A stretch of DNA of 64,000 nucleotides from Asparagopsis taxiformis (Eukaryota; Rhodophyta; Florideophyceae; Bonnemaisoniales; Bonnemaisoniaceae), in contig JALQPE010001955.1 of NCBI GenBank assembly GCA_030407315.1, positions 115,163-179,162 of the forward strand, in the 5' to 3' direction. Under the pieces are notes generated by a model. It made no database searches. It worked only from the letters and a program-made list of their open reading frames with translations, and had not been told where the DNA came from. This document shows positions 1-10,761 of this stretch, piece after piece. Both the position numbers and the translations under genes were made by a program. The first letter of the stretch is position 1. Every line of letters starts with the position of its first letter.

Positions 1-1527
1 CTTCTTGAAGGTGCGAAGTGTCCCGGAATGGGAGGCAGTGGTGGTGGTGAGGTCTGGGGAGCTGAGGCGGTGGACAATGCACTGTTTGATGAGCTTTGAG
101 ATGCCTAGGTGGAGATTGTGCAGAGGCTCGAAGGAGAAAATGTTGTAGGGGTCTAGGGGACTGTTGGTGGGTAAAAGAGCGGTCGATTCGAGGACAGAGT
201 GTTGTTCGAGGAGAGAGAGAGCTTCGAGCGGAGCAGTTGTATGCTCCTGAGCGCTCTTTTGGCGTGCAGAGCGTGTATCATCAAGGGAGCGGGGCTGGTG
301 TGGCGCGCTGGATTCAAGTTGAGTGGCGGGGATGTAGCAGCGGTGGCAGGGATGTGTGGTGGTAGTGCTGTTGCGAGTGCATGAGAGCTCTTTGGCCTCT
401 GGAAAGTCGCAGCAATAATTGGCTAGGATGGGAAAGCATTGGCGGGCAGTTGCAGTGGAGTCTGTGCAGGGGAACCCGGAAGAGAACGCGGTGGATAGGG
501 ACGAAAACACTTTTTCGAGTGCTTTATGAAGAATATCAATTTTGCGAGCGCGACTAGCAGAACTAGAGGTTGTCGGCATTTCATCACCGAACAAGGCGTT
601 GGACGAAGGGTTCACAATGTACGGAAGATACCCGACGATGGTGAGGCCGGTACGGATGCAGTGGCGACGGAGGGGGGCGGAGAAGTTGAGCAGCGTGACG
701 TGTATGGGGTATGCGACGATTGCGGAGCTCTTGAGGCTTGTGCTGCTCTTGTCGGAGTACACTTGGAGGAGGCCGGCAAAGGAGGAAGGTGTGGGATCAG
801 TTTCCTCTGCCCATACGACCTGTGGATCTTCCGAGAGCTGCACGCGCTGTCTAGTAACCTGGTGCAGCGTTTTCGCGAATTCTGTGTGTAGGGGATGAGA
901 AAATATTGCGGTGCCGTCTGGGGCGGTCTGTGGGGAGGGGTGGAAGAGAGTATTTTGGTCGTTAGCCAGTGCTAACTGCCTGCGGAGCATGTCGACTGGG
1001 TCGCGGAGGTACAGCTGTGCCGAGTACTTACCAGTTTTGTCTGGAATGATGTGGCTCTTGTAACCTTCGGTGCGGAAATGTGTTTCGACCATGGAAGCGG
1101 TAACGTGGCGACATTCTTCTACGGTGCGAACGGCGCTGTTGAACTTTTCTAGGGAGAATGCGGGGTCTTGTAGGATGGTGATGACTTCGCTCACGCGGCC
1201 AGCGCCGGCCTTGTACTCGAGGGTTGTGAGACTGGCGGCGAGGGATTGCACGAGGAGGTCTGCGCGGGAGGGGGTTGAGGTTGGTGGCAGTGAAGCGTCA
1301 CAGGGTGAGTCGCTGGAGGAAGCACGACCAGATTCTGGGTCTGGGGAGCTGGGTTGCGGGGAATCATGGTCGCCGTTTCGAGCAGGCTCATGGGTGACGG
1401 CAGGGACACGAGCGTTGTTGAAATGTTGGGGAGAGGGGTTGAAACGGTAGCGACACGTTCGCTCATGCAGCGTGAGCGCATAAGCATCTACGCAGTAGTA
1501 GAAGCACCCTTCATACTTGCATTCCAT
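1..1527 (-). CDS. Plavaka/CACTA-like transposase, 5' part (copy A, cut by window edge)
   Basis: The reading frame starts at ATG 1527 and stays open for 509 codons to base 1; the C-terminus lies outside the window. Residues 3-25 hold a Cys/His cluster (CKYEGC ... HERTC) like a degenerate zinc finger. Around residue 250 is GLLQVYSDKSST followed by AYPIHVTLLNFS, around 369 CCDFPEAKE, around 390 HPCHRC, and around 470 FEPLHNLHLGISK. This order resembles Tnp2-type transposases of the Plavaka/CACTA group. The role would be DNA cut-and-paste of the element, in the nucleus. The start is chosen because one extra base upstream of the ATG, relative to the copy at 59369-62369, breaks any longer N-terminus. 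From residue ~503 this copy continues differently from the downstream copy, and it is probably the less damaged one. Family assignment rests on motif reading only. Confidence 0.7.
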   Translation of the reverse strand, partial: MECKYEGCFYYCVDAYALTLHERTCRYRFNPSPQHFNNARVPAVTHEPARNGDHDSPQPSSPDPESGRASSSDSPCDASLPPTSTPSRADLLVQSLAASLTTLEYKAGAGRVSEVITILQDPAFSLEKFNSAVRTVEECRHVTASMVETHFRTEGYKSHIIPDKTGKYSAQLYLRDPVDMLRRQLALANDQNTLFHPSPQTAPDGTAIFSHPLHTEFAKTLHQVTRQRVQLSEDPQVVWAEETDPTPSSFAGLLQVYSDKSSTSLKSSAIVAYPIHVTLLNFSAPLRRHCIRTGLTIVGYLPYIVNPSSNALFGDEMPTTSSSASRARKIDILHKALEKVFSSLSTAFSSGFPCTDSTATARQCFPILANYCCDFPEAKELSCTRNSTTTTHPCHRCYIPATQLESSAPHQPRSLDDTRSARQKSAQEHTTAPLEALSLLEQHSVLESTALLPTNSPLDPYNIFSFEPLHNLHLGISKLIKQCIVHRLSSPDLTTTTASHSGTLRTFKK

Positions 1528-1979
1528 GTCGAGTTTTGACGCAAAAGGGAGGATTGCGAGCTGAACAGGGGAGACTGTGCCGTCCAGATGCGACCAATTT
1601 TATTTTTGTGGTGCTTTCGAGACTTGGAATGTAACGTGTTCGTTCGTAGTTTTTTGGGTAGTAGTTTTGTGCTCACTCCAGCTGACATCCCAACGGTGGA
1701 ATTTAACCGAGAGTTCAATCATTTCCAACTGTTACATCACATTGCGTGCTGGCAACGTGTGCATGGAAGGACGAACGACTGCCCTGGGACATGAATTTTC
1801 AATTAATTCATTTGTAATAATAAACTTTTTTATTTCCAAACTTCGTGGAATCTGAATGTGCTTTACAGCGGATATGCCACGGATCATGTAATGAAAGCAA
1901 ATGGATTCTCATATATATGATTATATGTTTATATTCGTTGTTCTCGATCCGGATCTCATTGTTCGGGGAATCAGAGACC

Positions 1980-2054
1980 ATGGCTTGGGCCATACTCAAT
2001 CTCACTGCCGGCGATGATTTCGAGTATGCACAGCAAGACTTAAGCGGACGCTGA
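1980..2054 (+). CDS. Short conserved reading frame (24 codons), possible first exon
   Basis: ATG at 1980 opens a frame beginning MAWAILNL and containing EYAQQDLS. The same frame occurs in the arm at 55155 (22 codons, MAWAIINL) and at 62816 (41 codons). Several differences between copies change amino acids, and frame length varies. It lies just upstream of the micro-exon array on the same strand, so it may be the first exon of that gene. No donor site is obvious. Function unknown. Confidence 0.25.
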   Translation: MAWAILNLTAGDDFEYAQQDLSGR

Positions 2055-2128
2055 AAGCTGTCCGGTCGACGCCGCAGGCTCCACTCCGCCCTCATCACCG
2101 ACTGAGATTCTTTGACCGACTTTGCTTT

Positions 2129-2166
2129 GTACGTGCGCGAATCTTGATCAAGATTCGCGCACGTAC
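2129..2166. repeat. 38-bp perfect palindrome (copy A)
   Basis: A perfect inverted repeat centred on TGATCA at 2145-2150. Each 19-base arm reads GTACGTGCGCGAATCTTGA inwards. It is repeated exactly at 62965-63002 but absent from the related arm near 55310. It could be a protein-binding site or a cruciform-forming sequence of the transposon. Confidence 0.85.
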
Positions 2167-2179
2167 CTTCGTTCCATCC

Positions 2180-3240
2180 TCTGCCCTCGAGGGTATGCGT
2201 TGAGGGAAGCGTGGGTTTTGAGTCTGACTATTTCCGTTGATGCGATATTTTTCATGGGAAGCCTGTTGACTGATGGTGTGTATTGAGCGGAGGATAGAAG
2301 AGAGGTACGTGAAGTTTTGAAAGTATGCTGTGAGGGAAGGTTGATTTTGAGTCTGACTGTTGTGGTTGATTCCGATGTTGTGTAGATGATGCAGGAATGT
2401 TGATGACGGAAGGTAAGTTTCATTGAGTGCCAAGATGTGCTTTGCGAAGATATGGACTTCTGACTATGATTATTGTTAATTGCAAGGTTTTTGGATCATG
2501 ATTTGTATTGTGTGTAGGATGGATGAGAGGTACATTTGCGAGTTCTCAGGGTATGTAGCGAGGGAAACGTTGGTTTTCAATCTGACTGTTGCGATTGAAT
2601 CCGATGTTGCGTAGGTGATGGAGGAATAGTGATGACGGAAGGTAAGTCACATTGGGCGCCCAGACCGGTTGTGCGAAGATGCGGAATGCTGACTACTTTT
2701 CTTGGCTACACGATTACGTGATTTATGGTTTTTATTGTGTGCAGGATGGAACAGGTAAGGTAAGTGTGCGAGTTTTGAAAGTAAGCAGCGAGGGAAGGTT
2801 GGTTTTGAGTCTGACTATTTCCGTTGATGCGATATTTTTCATTGGAAACCTATTGAGTCATGGTGTGTATTGTGTGGAGCGAAGGTAAGTGTGCGAGTTT
2901 TGAAAGTATGCTGTGAGGGAAGGTTGGTTTTGAGTCTGACTGTTGTGGTTGATTCCGATGTTGTGTAGATGATGCAGGAATGTTGATGACAGAAGGTAAG
3001 TTTCACTGAGCACCAAGACTTGTTTTGCGAAGATATGGACTGCTGACTTTGATTATTCATTGCAAGGTTTTTGGATCATGGTTTGTATTTTGTGTAGGAT
3101 GGATGATTCACTCATCCTCTCGGAGAGGTAAGTAAGGGAGTTTCTAGGATATCTGTCGTGGTAAGCGTTGCTTTTGAATCTGACTGTTGGGGTTGATGTT
3201 TTGTATGTGATGCAGGAGTGGTGAAGCAGGAACGGCAGGA
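2180..3240 (+). other. Array of micro-exon/intron-like units, copy A
   Basis: Candidate exons are 2386-2412 (27 nt), 2518-2529 (12), 2615-2641 (27), about 2745-2754 or 2759, 2969-2995 (27), 3098-3127 (30), and a last exon from 3215. Most are preceded by TGTAG, CGTAG or TGCAG and followed by GTAAG, GTAC or similar. The gaps are ~85-110 nt and carry TCTGACT or GCTGACT, which fits a branch point. The 27-nt and 12-nt exons keep one frame with phase-1 junctions, giving a repeating peptide near D-A-G-M-x-M-T-E-G-W-M-R-G. Copy A ends early: its last exon meets TGA within about ten codons. The 10/15-nt exon at 2745 either shifts frame or adds a stop, so the gene may be decayed. Confidence 0.45.
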
Positions 3241-3564
3241 CTGAAGGAGAGTGAAGAAGGGATCTAGGAAGATGGGGAATGAAGCTGTGAGGTGTTTCTG
3301 GTATGTGTATATTTTCGGGCATACGATAGAAGTGAGAGTGGGTTTCAAGTGGTGTAAGATTTTGCTGACCATGTTCGTGTTTGATGTCTTGATGATTTAA
3401 TGGGCTGGGGTGGTGTCGAGGAAAGCGGGGATGGTATTGGGAAGGAGCGTATTTTTTGTAATCTAGGTCGTGAGGGTTCTTGAAGTATGTGCGGATGGTG
3501 GTGCATGGCGTTCGGATGGTAGGGAGAACGCGATAGTGAGGGAGATGAGTGATCGACGATATGC

Positions 3565-3720
3565 TGACAGGTATGTTGTATTCTGGCTGTATACGTATTT
3601 CGTATTCTGGCTCGATACATATTACGTATTCTGGCTGGATACGTATTTCCTATTCTAACCGGGTATTTATTTCCTATTCTGACCAGATATGTATTCCCTA
3701 TTCTAGAGAGACGTATTGTA
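3565..3720. repeat. Short tandem repeats (TATTCTGGCTGGATACGTAT-like)
   Basis: About seven degenerate ~21-bp units alternating TATTCTGG/TATTCTAA with ATACGTATT. The same block stands at the same place in the arm at about 57070-57220. It probably belongs to the subterminal region of the transposon. Confidence 0.6.
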
Positions 3721-3827
3721 TACGAGCAGTTTCGTAAATGAGAGAATAAAATACGGTACGATATGGGCCCTGAATTTACCATCCGCTGTGATTTCTTCCC
3801 TCCCGGTTTTCGCTGATATATTGTATA

Positions 3828-4045
3828 CTGGATGTCGGGTCCTAGTATTCCGCCATATGTACGAGAGAAAGTGGATGTCGGGTCCTAGTATTCTGCCAAA
3901 GGTACTAGAGAAAGTGGATGTCGGGTCCTAGTATTCCGCCAAACGTACTAGAGAAAGTGGACGTCGGGTCCTAGTATTCCGCCAAAGGTACTAGAGAAAG
4001 TGGATGTCGGGTCCTAGTATTCCGCCATATGTACTAGAGAAATTG
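3828..4045. repeat. 43-bp subterminal tandem repeats
   Basis: About five copies of a 43-bp unit containing GGATGTCGGGTCCTAGTATT and GTACTAGAGAAA. About seven copies occur at the matching place in the arm at 57332-57640. Copy-number variation and position next to the terminus suit transposase-binding subterminal repeats. Confidence 0.75.
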
Positions 4046-4173
4046 GACGTTCGCATCCAAAAAATTTTTATTTTTTTTTGGACGCGGACGCTCATTTGTT
4101 CTAGTAAATCTCGGGGCCGACTAGGACCCGTACTAGAGAGACTGGACGTACGCGTCCACTTCCGAAAACACAG
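4046..4173. repeat. Plavaka-like right terminus
   Basis: It contains inverted GACGTCCGCATCC / GGACGCGGACG stretches around an A/T-rich centre and ends ACTTCCGAAAACACAGACG. The end is inferred because the sequence after 4173 matches 37653 onward, while the sequence before it matches the arm ending at 57763. Confidence 0.65.
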
Positions 4174-4489
4174 ACGTACTCAGCAGATTGCTTGCTACTT
4201 TTTAATATTAGTCTATAACGTTGTATGATTTTACTAGCTAGGCCGTAGGGGGAGACTAGTTTCAACCCTTGACGACGCGCAGATTTCGACTACGAGAGCC
4301 GTCACTGTGATAAAGTCTTGGTATAATTTTCGTCTATCTTCCCACCTACACTAGGCTACCTATATATATACAGGGTATAACGTGAACAGAGACCACGTGA
4401 GGTAAAATACTCCTGAGAGCTGCTCACAGCCGTACAGACCTTTGCTGAGCAATTTTCCCGACTTCAAACTTCGCTTCTCATCTTAACCA

Positions 4490-4870
4490 AGATGGGAGAA
4501 GGACGAAACTCCCTGCTGCTTACAGCCGAAGCCGTTTACCAGGGTTCCTTACAGCAAAGTCATCGTTACGATGACTTTGCTGTAAGAAAACAAATCATTA
4601 CAGCAGCCAAGATTTCTTTACCGGGTAAAAAAATTGTGGCCGCTGTAATGATTTGCTTTCTTACAGCAAAGTCATCGTAACGATGAATTTGCTGTAAGGA
4701 ACCGTTTCCTTGCAGTGGCCAAAGAATTTTTTACCGGGTAAAACATCAGCAAGAAATTTTACCGGGTAAAAAATTGTGGCCGCTGTAATGATTTGCTTTC
4801 TTACAGCAAAGTCATCGTTACGATGACTTTGCTGTCAGCATCCCCGGTAAACGGCCCGCACTGTAATGGG
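4490..4870. repeat. Palindrome block in X (37-nt palindromes plus TTTACCGGGTAAA)
   Basis: Three copies of a palindrome with arms TTACAGCAAAGTCATCG meeting at GTTAC or GTAAC, starting near 4549, 4662 (one arm altered to GATGAATTTGCTG) and 4800. They are interleaved with short TTTACCGGGTAAA palindromes. The block opens CTTACAGCCGAAGCCGTTTACC and closes near CCCCGGTAAACGG, giving it MITE-like inverted ends. It lies downstream of the minus-strand methyltransferase gene. 4871-5142 shows nothing else I recognise. Confidence 0.85.
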
Positions 4871-5142
4871 GTGACTGCTTCTCCTACATCGCTCTGTTAC
4901 TGGTGTTCTACATGCTGCGTTGCTACACAATTTCGCACTCACATCTTTCTAGTTTCTCTCCTTTTCGTATCCATAGGTATAGCAGTAGAAAAGTGGATAG
5001 TTTGCACTCCAGGCCGCAGATGCCTTCCTGCAGTCATGTCACGATTGTTGTAGTGTAGTCTATAATGTCTAGCGCTCTTGGAAGATGATGCACAGTCTAT
5101 TGTCTCTGTCAATGCGTGTTTACTCAAATCTATCAAAGTAGC

Positions 5143-8100
5143 TCAGTTAGCTGGCCAATATTTTCTACCATAGTCAGCAAATATCTCCTCATCAGCTTCA
5201 ACGTCTCTGGTCAGAACGACCTTGACAGCATGGGGATTCTTGATATTCGAAGCAAAGTCCGGTTTGTCTATGGCATCGCCTTGTCGAAACTCGGCTGACT
5301 GTGTTCGACTCACCTCGGTCGCTTTCTCCGTTCCGTCAATGACCCGACAATCATTGAGGTAGCTGGTACAATTATAGACCGCTGGAACGAGCCAGACCTT
5401 CCGAACAGGTGCACCCCTCCCTATGTACGTGGTTTCCAATTCCATGTTGTAGTCCTGGAACCTCTCTCCTGTGCACCCAAATCCTTCCAGGTCGTACATC
5501 ACTGATCTCTGCGGTTCCGAGTCTCGAATCTTCGCATAGAAAATCGTCCCGTTGTACCAGCCAATGACCGTCCCCTTCTTCAGTTTCTTCGCCGCGAATA
5601 CGCCAAACCCACCACCTCTTACCTCCGATTGCGAAACATAGACACCGTAGAATGCGGCATCAGCAGCCAGAATCGCGTCCGGGTCTATGCTCCAAAACGA
5701 GTGCATGTCCTCGGCCGGCCACTGGTCCATAGGCACCCCGCTCAATCTGTGAAGCATAGAACCGTCCTTCTTCATTGACGCAACGAACACAAGCAGATGG
5801 TTCGGCAATGCTGTCACAGCAGGTAAACCTTCTGGTGCATCCGAGATGTGCTTCTGACGAAGCCTTGGAGCTTTTCCTGTGACCGGTACCGACTCGTCCC
5901 CAAGAATACTCTCCACCTCACGCTGCAAGATCCCCCCATATCGCCCGGCTTTCACCTCACTGACGAAAGCATGCAGTATCCACTCCTGCGATGCATCGTG
6001 GCACCTTTTTTCCTTCTCACACCCAATGAACCGACGATACGTACCATCCCTCAACGTCATACACGCTATGGCTGTGCTGTATGTTCCCGAGAAGAAATCC
6101 ATCACGATATCGTTCTGCTTCGAAAATCGTTCCAGAAGCTCACGAAGAGTGGTCAACGCCTTCTGCTCATGGCGCAGTCGGTTGTTCTGCCCATCGTATT
6201 GAGCTTCACCAGCCGACAACCTCGGAACGTTGTCAATCGCGTTGGTGAACCCAGGGTGCCTCGATATGTCCGGATTGTGCAACCTGTAATCCACCATATC
6301 GTATGCAGCCATACCCTTCCCCCGCTTATACGCATGGATAACGAAATCGTGCATATTATGCAGTGTGCACGTTTTCGTCGATGGATTGGACGTAAAGCTG
6401 TGTGGTCGGCGAGATAGCACGACTGGAACACTGTCCACAATCATCTTGCCAGGCTCGGCATTTCTGATTGCATCCATCCATGCCACGAGTTGGCGCACGC
6501 TGGAATAGATTAGAGCATGACCGCCAGGCCGAAGAACTCGAACTATTTCACACGCAACACTCGCCAACTCTTCCGGCTCCAGAATATCGTACTCCGAGTT
6601 TTCTCTGCCGCCTTCCCGCCTCGTGTTGAATGGAGGATCAGTGAGCACAAGCTGAACACTGTCCTCCAACACGCCATCTTCCAGGAAACTAATTTTGTCC
6701 TCCACCTCTTTGGCTACATCAGTGGCGTCACAATTCACAGTGTGAATGTAACGCCCCATCACAGCTTCCAGCTTGGTGACATATTCCGGCTTGGATTCCT
6801 TTCCGACGTCAACGAGCGGTGCTTCTGTAGGCGATACAGTGTCAACCTCCATAGCGTCATCCTCGGCCGCACCTTCTCTTGTTGCTGTTTCGCTAGCAAC
6901 CGCCGCATTATCGTCCTCTCCACCACCGCGCTCCAGCCTAGCCTTCTTCCTCTGTGGCTCCAGACTATCCTCTTCTATATCCTCGCTGCCATTGTTTGGC
7001 ACTGCTGCGGATATTTCCATCTGCGCAGGTGCACCTTCAAGGATGCCAGGCTCGGGCGTATCCTCAAGACTGTGCAACTCATCCATGGTCAGAGGAAGCT
7101 TTCGTTGCTCTCGGGTTCGCAATAACCAAGCCTTCAGCCTCCTCTGACCATCCAGGGCATGAGACGTGTTCAACTTGGCTCGCATGAACGAGTTCAATCC
7201 GAACTTGTCAGGAGTGTCGAAAAGCAAGGCTCGAAGTCTCTGCATCAGCTGACCACGCTCGGCGAACACATTCACCTCAGTGACACATTGGCGTATCGAC
7301 AGCAGGAAGGCGCTTGTCAATGATCGCAGCCTTGCATCCACAGCCACTGGAAGGTCGGCACAGAACCCGTTTTCACTGTCTACAGTTTTCGGGACAATGG
7401 TCAGGTTTTTCCGATGCTCCTCGACCGCGCAGCCATCAGACCGATTCGGGAGTGACCTGAAGCAAAGGCTCGCAGGATCGAATACCATGAACGGCCAGCA
7501 CATCGATTCAACATCCTCATACCCCAACACTCTTGCCCCGGTATCCCACGCAGCTAACACACGGTCGACAACAAATCCAAGCTGGTTGGCTTGCGCACTG
7601 GATGTTGCAATTCCAATCATTCCACCACCACCAATGGCCCCGGATGTGGCTCTGGCCCGCCTAGATGTCACACTGCCCATCTCCTTACTGCGAATAGCCA
7701 AGATACACTGGCACATCATAACCATCAGCCTCCTGAACCGCTTCTGGCTAGCCTGCAAAGAATCTTGCATGTCGGATGTAGCGCCGTCCAGAAAGTACCT
7801 TGCTCGAAAGCAGTTCGCGGTTCAGTGGAGAGGACAATTCTCCGCGGGGTGTCTTGCCAAACATTTCGACGGCACGAGAACTAGTCACCCCCACCTGTTT
7901 CGGAAACTCAACCATCCTCGGAGAATCACCCATCTCTGCATTGAGTCCCCATGCATGACAAAACATTTGCCACAGACGCAAATCAATCGCACTCGAATCT
8001 TCTGCTCGGTGATACGGCCGAAGCACAGCCAGGATAGACATGCATGAGCTGTACTGCGGTTTACCACTCAGGCTTGAAGCAATTTGGCCGCTTGGATCGC

Positions 8101-8611
8101 AGGACTTGATCCAGCCCAACACATCGGCCATCCTCACAGACGAAATATGAGCGTACTTGTCCTTTCCTTTTTGGACCCAGTACTCGTCTCTGAGATCAAC
8201 GGCGATCATCAGATACTCAACAAACATCATGCGCCTTTGCAGGCCTGCAATGTCGTTGGATGTCGTCGCTCTCACACGGTCCAGCACAACAGCAGTACTG
8301 CTGTTGGTGTCCGCCACGATAGACTCTTCTCGCATAGGAATCGTAACGCCAGGAGGAAAGACGCCCTTCTCCATTCCACGTACAATTGCCATGCAGCGGT
8401 GCGCTCCATCCAATATCTCCAGAACGCCTTCTCGAAGCCTGCCAGTCACGGGATGAGCTGTGTCATAACCGCTGTTGCGAATGCTCTCCATGAGCGCTTC
8501 CACATGACTTGCATCAACATCGCGAATCGATACGAATTTGCTGACTTGATTGGGGTCGATGAACACCCATCCGTCGTGCTTTTCACCGTGATTGTGGAAC
8601 GTTCCTTCCAT
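5143..8611 (-). pseudogene. ParB-like / amino-methyltransferase / SET fusion, frameshifted copy X
   Basis: Near-identical to the intact gene at 39611-43078, but one extra T at about 7800 (ACCTTGCTCG against ACCTGCTCG) shifts the frame after about residue 270. As it stands, the ParB/helical N-terminus (ATG 8611) is separated from the methyltransferase-SET part, whose frame runs from about 7770 to 5143. Both pieces could still be made separately if an internal ATG at 7770 is used. Other differences are substitutions (for example DLEGFGCTGER against GPEGFGCTGQR). Domain detail is given for the intact copy. A sequencing or assembly error in a short repeat cannot be excluded. Confidence 0.75.
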
Positions 8612-9124
8612 GGCGAACAAAGGTAGAGTTTATAAGAAAGGGATAGTTGGTTGCTGCTTGACCAGGGTGGCGCAAAGCAGAAGTTGGTTGTTTAAAACAA
8701 AGTGTCAGCGAGTGGTAGCACTTCGGTGGCTGTTTCCTTTCCACCCCTGTCCGAACCTTTACAAGATAACTACATAGACTGTTAGCTCAATAATCAATGT
8801 AATACTAAAGTAATACTCAAAATATTTTTCCATGCAATTTATTGGGCCCCGTAACATCTCTAAGCGTATCTTTGTAGTCCAATCGTATGCATCCGACATT
8901 CACTTCTACAACGATTATTCACATCAAATTTTATGCTGCAATCAGTTCATGGCAGACATCATCCACACTGACGTGTCAATTTTGTCAATTGTCCATTCTA
9001 TTTCTACACCACCTAAACATCTCTTCTGGACCTTTCCAATCCTCCTAGTATATACTACTCTTTAGCAGAAGGTAACGGTTAGGCTTTCACTAATACAACA
9101 ATTCTATCCCATAGCTATCCCAAC
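8612..9124. promoter_or_regulatory. Divergent intergenic region (X)
   Basis: 513 bp between the divergent starts at 8611 (-) and 9125 (+). It is A/T-rich and has no open frame worth naming. Its near-copy is 43079-43591. It must hold both promoters; I see no convincing core motif. Confidence 0.4.
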
Positions 9125-10486
9125 ATGCTTCCTCTCGCTCCAAACGACCTTATAGAAGTTCAATGGGAACTTCGGCCGTTTGGGAGGAAACGAAAAATTG
9201 TGTGGTGGTCTGCAATCGTCAAGGAAATTACTCAGGTCAAGACTGAAACAGACCCATTCCTCCATGCATTGCTCGAATACAAAGCTGAATATGGTTTCGA
9301 CTCTACCCTTTCTCAAGTCAAGATTTCAGATCGTAACGAGCTCGTCGACAAGGATTCCGGAAGGGTTCTCCCGTGGCGAAGTGGTGAGCTTCGCAGTATG
9401 GACTCACCTGCATCCCCAGCAGAGAGAGACCCGGACTACGGCATTGACTACACTCGCCACCGCCACCGCGGCATCCTTCAGGATTGCACTGCGGATCAAA
9501 TGAAGAAGACCATAGCAGAAATGCTGGCAAGATTGGAAAAGCTGGAGTCAGCTGCCAAACATCCTCTTCCCCCTCCATTCGATTCCAACAGTTCCATGAC
9601 CTCCTCTGCTCTGACTGTATGTAGCATTCTGTTTCAGAAGCTTGGTGTGTACACGGACAAGCCCCTCTCCCTCCGGATGACAAAATCCGAGCACTCCAGG
9701 GGAATGCGACAAACATCGCAAGAAGAAATCAGAGTACAGGCTGACTGCTCCCTTGCTCAATTCCGCACTATTGCCATTCAATGCAAGGCGAAAGAGAATC
9801 GTGATGTTCTCTTCCTGCCGTCCTTTGAGGACATCACCTTTCCCTCTGGAAATGAGTCGGATCTTTCCATCATTTTCCCCACCTTTCAGGCACTATGTGA
9901 CTCCATAGGTACCTCGCAACACGGGTTCCAGAAAATATTGGTGAAGAGCAGGGCGGAACGCGATGGAGGCAGCTCATCGATTGTCCGAATTTTAGGAAAT
10001 CTAGTCGACGTTGACTGCTCTCATGATGCTCCTTCTTCCGCATTTCTCGTCGGCTCATCTGCTTACGTCCTGTCCAGCCCAGACCAACGTATGACAGTTC
10101 TTTGCGGAGACTCCTACGAGTTTGACCATGTCAACAATACATTTTTACATCCCCTATGTCTTAGCCAACTATCACAGTCTAGCATCGTGGACTCTTTCCA
10201 CCTACGTGATAAGGCTACTGTTACTTATGGAGCAACGTTTTCGTTACTGTGGAGACGTATTCAGCGCCGAGCTTGTTACAGCACTTTCCAGCCTCTATCA
10301 ACCGCAGAGACGTTTGGTACACTACATCTACGCTTACCTTGCTGTATTTTCAGTGGTACTACTATATGCCAGGAGCTTGAAGACATTGGCTATGAGGCTA
10401 TCTCTCGTCTTGGCTTCAATGCGGATTCAGACACTACCCACCCACCCTCTCCTCCACCTGCCACCTGCAGTCCGGAGCAAAAATGA
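9125..10486 (+). CDS. Tudor/SH3-like N-terminal domain protein, copy X (453 aa)
   Basis: ATG at 9125. Residues ~5-85 read as a small beta-barrel reader: NDLIEVQWELRPFGRKRK, then VWWSAIVKEIT, then LLEYKAEYGFDS and ISDRNELVD ahead of LPWR. The pattern WWxAxV ... LxYxAxxGF is typical of Tudor/Agenet-like folds that bind methylated residues or other chromatin features. A short coiled coil follows near residues 120-145 (MKKTIAEMLARLEKLESA). The remaining ~300 residues are not recognised. The gene is divergent from the ParB/methyltransferase/SET gene and convergent with the coiled-coil gene. Copy Y (43592-44953) has the same length with a handful of substitutions, so the frame is probably under constraint or very recent. 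Role as a chromatin reader is inferred. Confidence 0.65.
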   Translation: MLPLAPNDLIEVQWELRPFGRKRKIVWWSAIVKEITQVKTETDPFLHALLEYKAEYGFDSTLSQVKISDRNELVDKDSGRVLPWRSGELRSMDSPASPAERDPDYGIDYTRHRHRGILQDCTADQMKKTIAEMLARLEKLESAAKHPLPPPFDSNSSMTSSALTVCSILFQKLGVYTDKPLSLRMTKSEHSRGMRQTSQEEIRVQADCSLAQFRTIAIQCKAKENRDVLFLPSFEDITFPSGNESDLSIIFPTFQALCDSIGTSQHGFQKILVKSRAERDGGSSSIVRILGNLVDVDCSHDAPSSAFLVGSSAYVLSSPDQRMTVLCGDSYEFDHVNNTFLHPLCLSQLSQSSIVDSFHLRDKATVTYGATFSLLWRRIQRRACYSTFQPLSTAETFGTLHLRLPCCIFSGTTICQELEDIGYEAISRLGFNADSDTTHPPSPPPATCSPEQK

Positions 10487-10761
10487 TAAAGCACACCTAT
10501 CCGTAGTTATCCTGTTCCTGGGTATTCCATTCTAGAGCTCCTGTGGCCATCAATTTCTAGTAAAGACGGATACCCTCGCCCCTTCCTACTTCGACTATTC
10601 CACTACCTGTCTCTGCGCTTTTCCTTCGACTTGACACTATCGTCTGACTGGTTTCCTGATGTCTCGCATCTATCTACTTCCATCTATTACAAAATTCACC
10701 TCAACAGAAATTTTATTTCTTCATTCTTCGTCTACTACACCGAAACTGGTTTCATCCGATA

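Larger units (their letters stand above)
1528..4173. mobile_element. Right arm of Plavaka-like element, copy A
   Basis: This non-transposase arm lies upstream of the minus-strand transposase and would hold its promoter. Related arms recur at about 54780-57763 and 62370-64000. In order it holds a short conserved reading frame (1980), a perfect palindrome (2129), an array of intron-like units (about 2180-3215), short TATTCTGG-type repeats (about 3565-3720), 43-bp tandem repeats (3828-4045) and a terminal segment ending ...CCGAAAACACAGACG at 4173. The same terminal sequence ends the arm at 57763, and a diverged version ends at 20924, so 4173 is taken as the element's right end. Confidence 0.6.
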
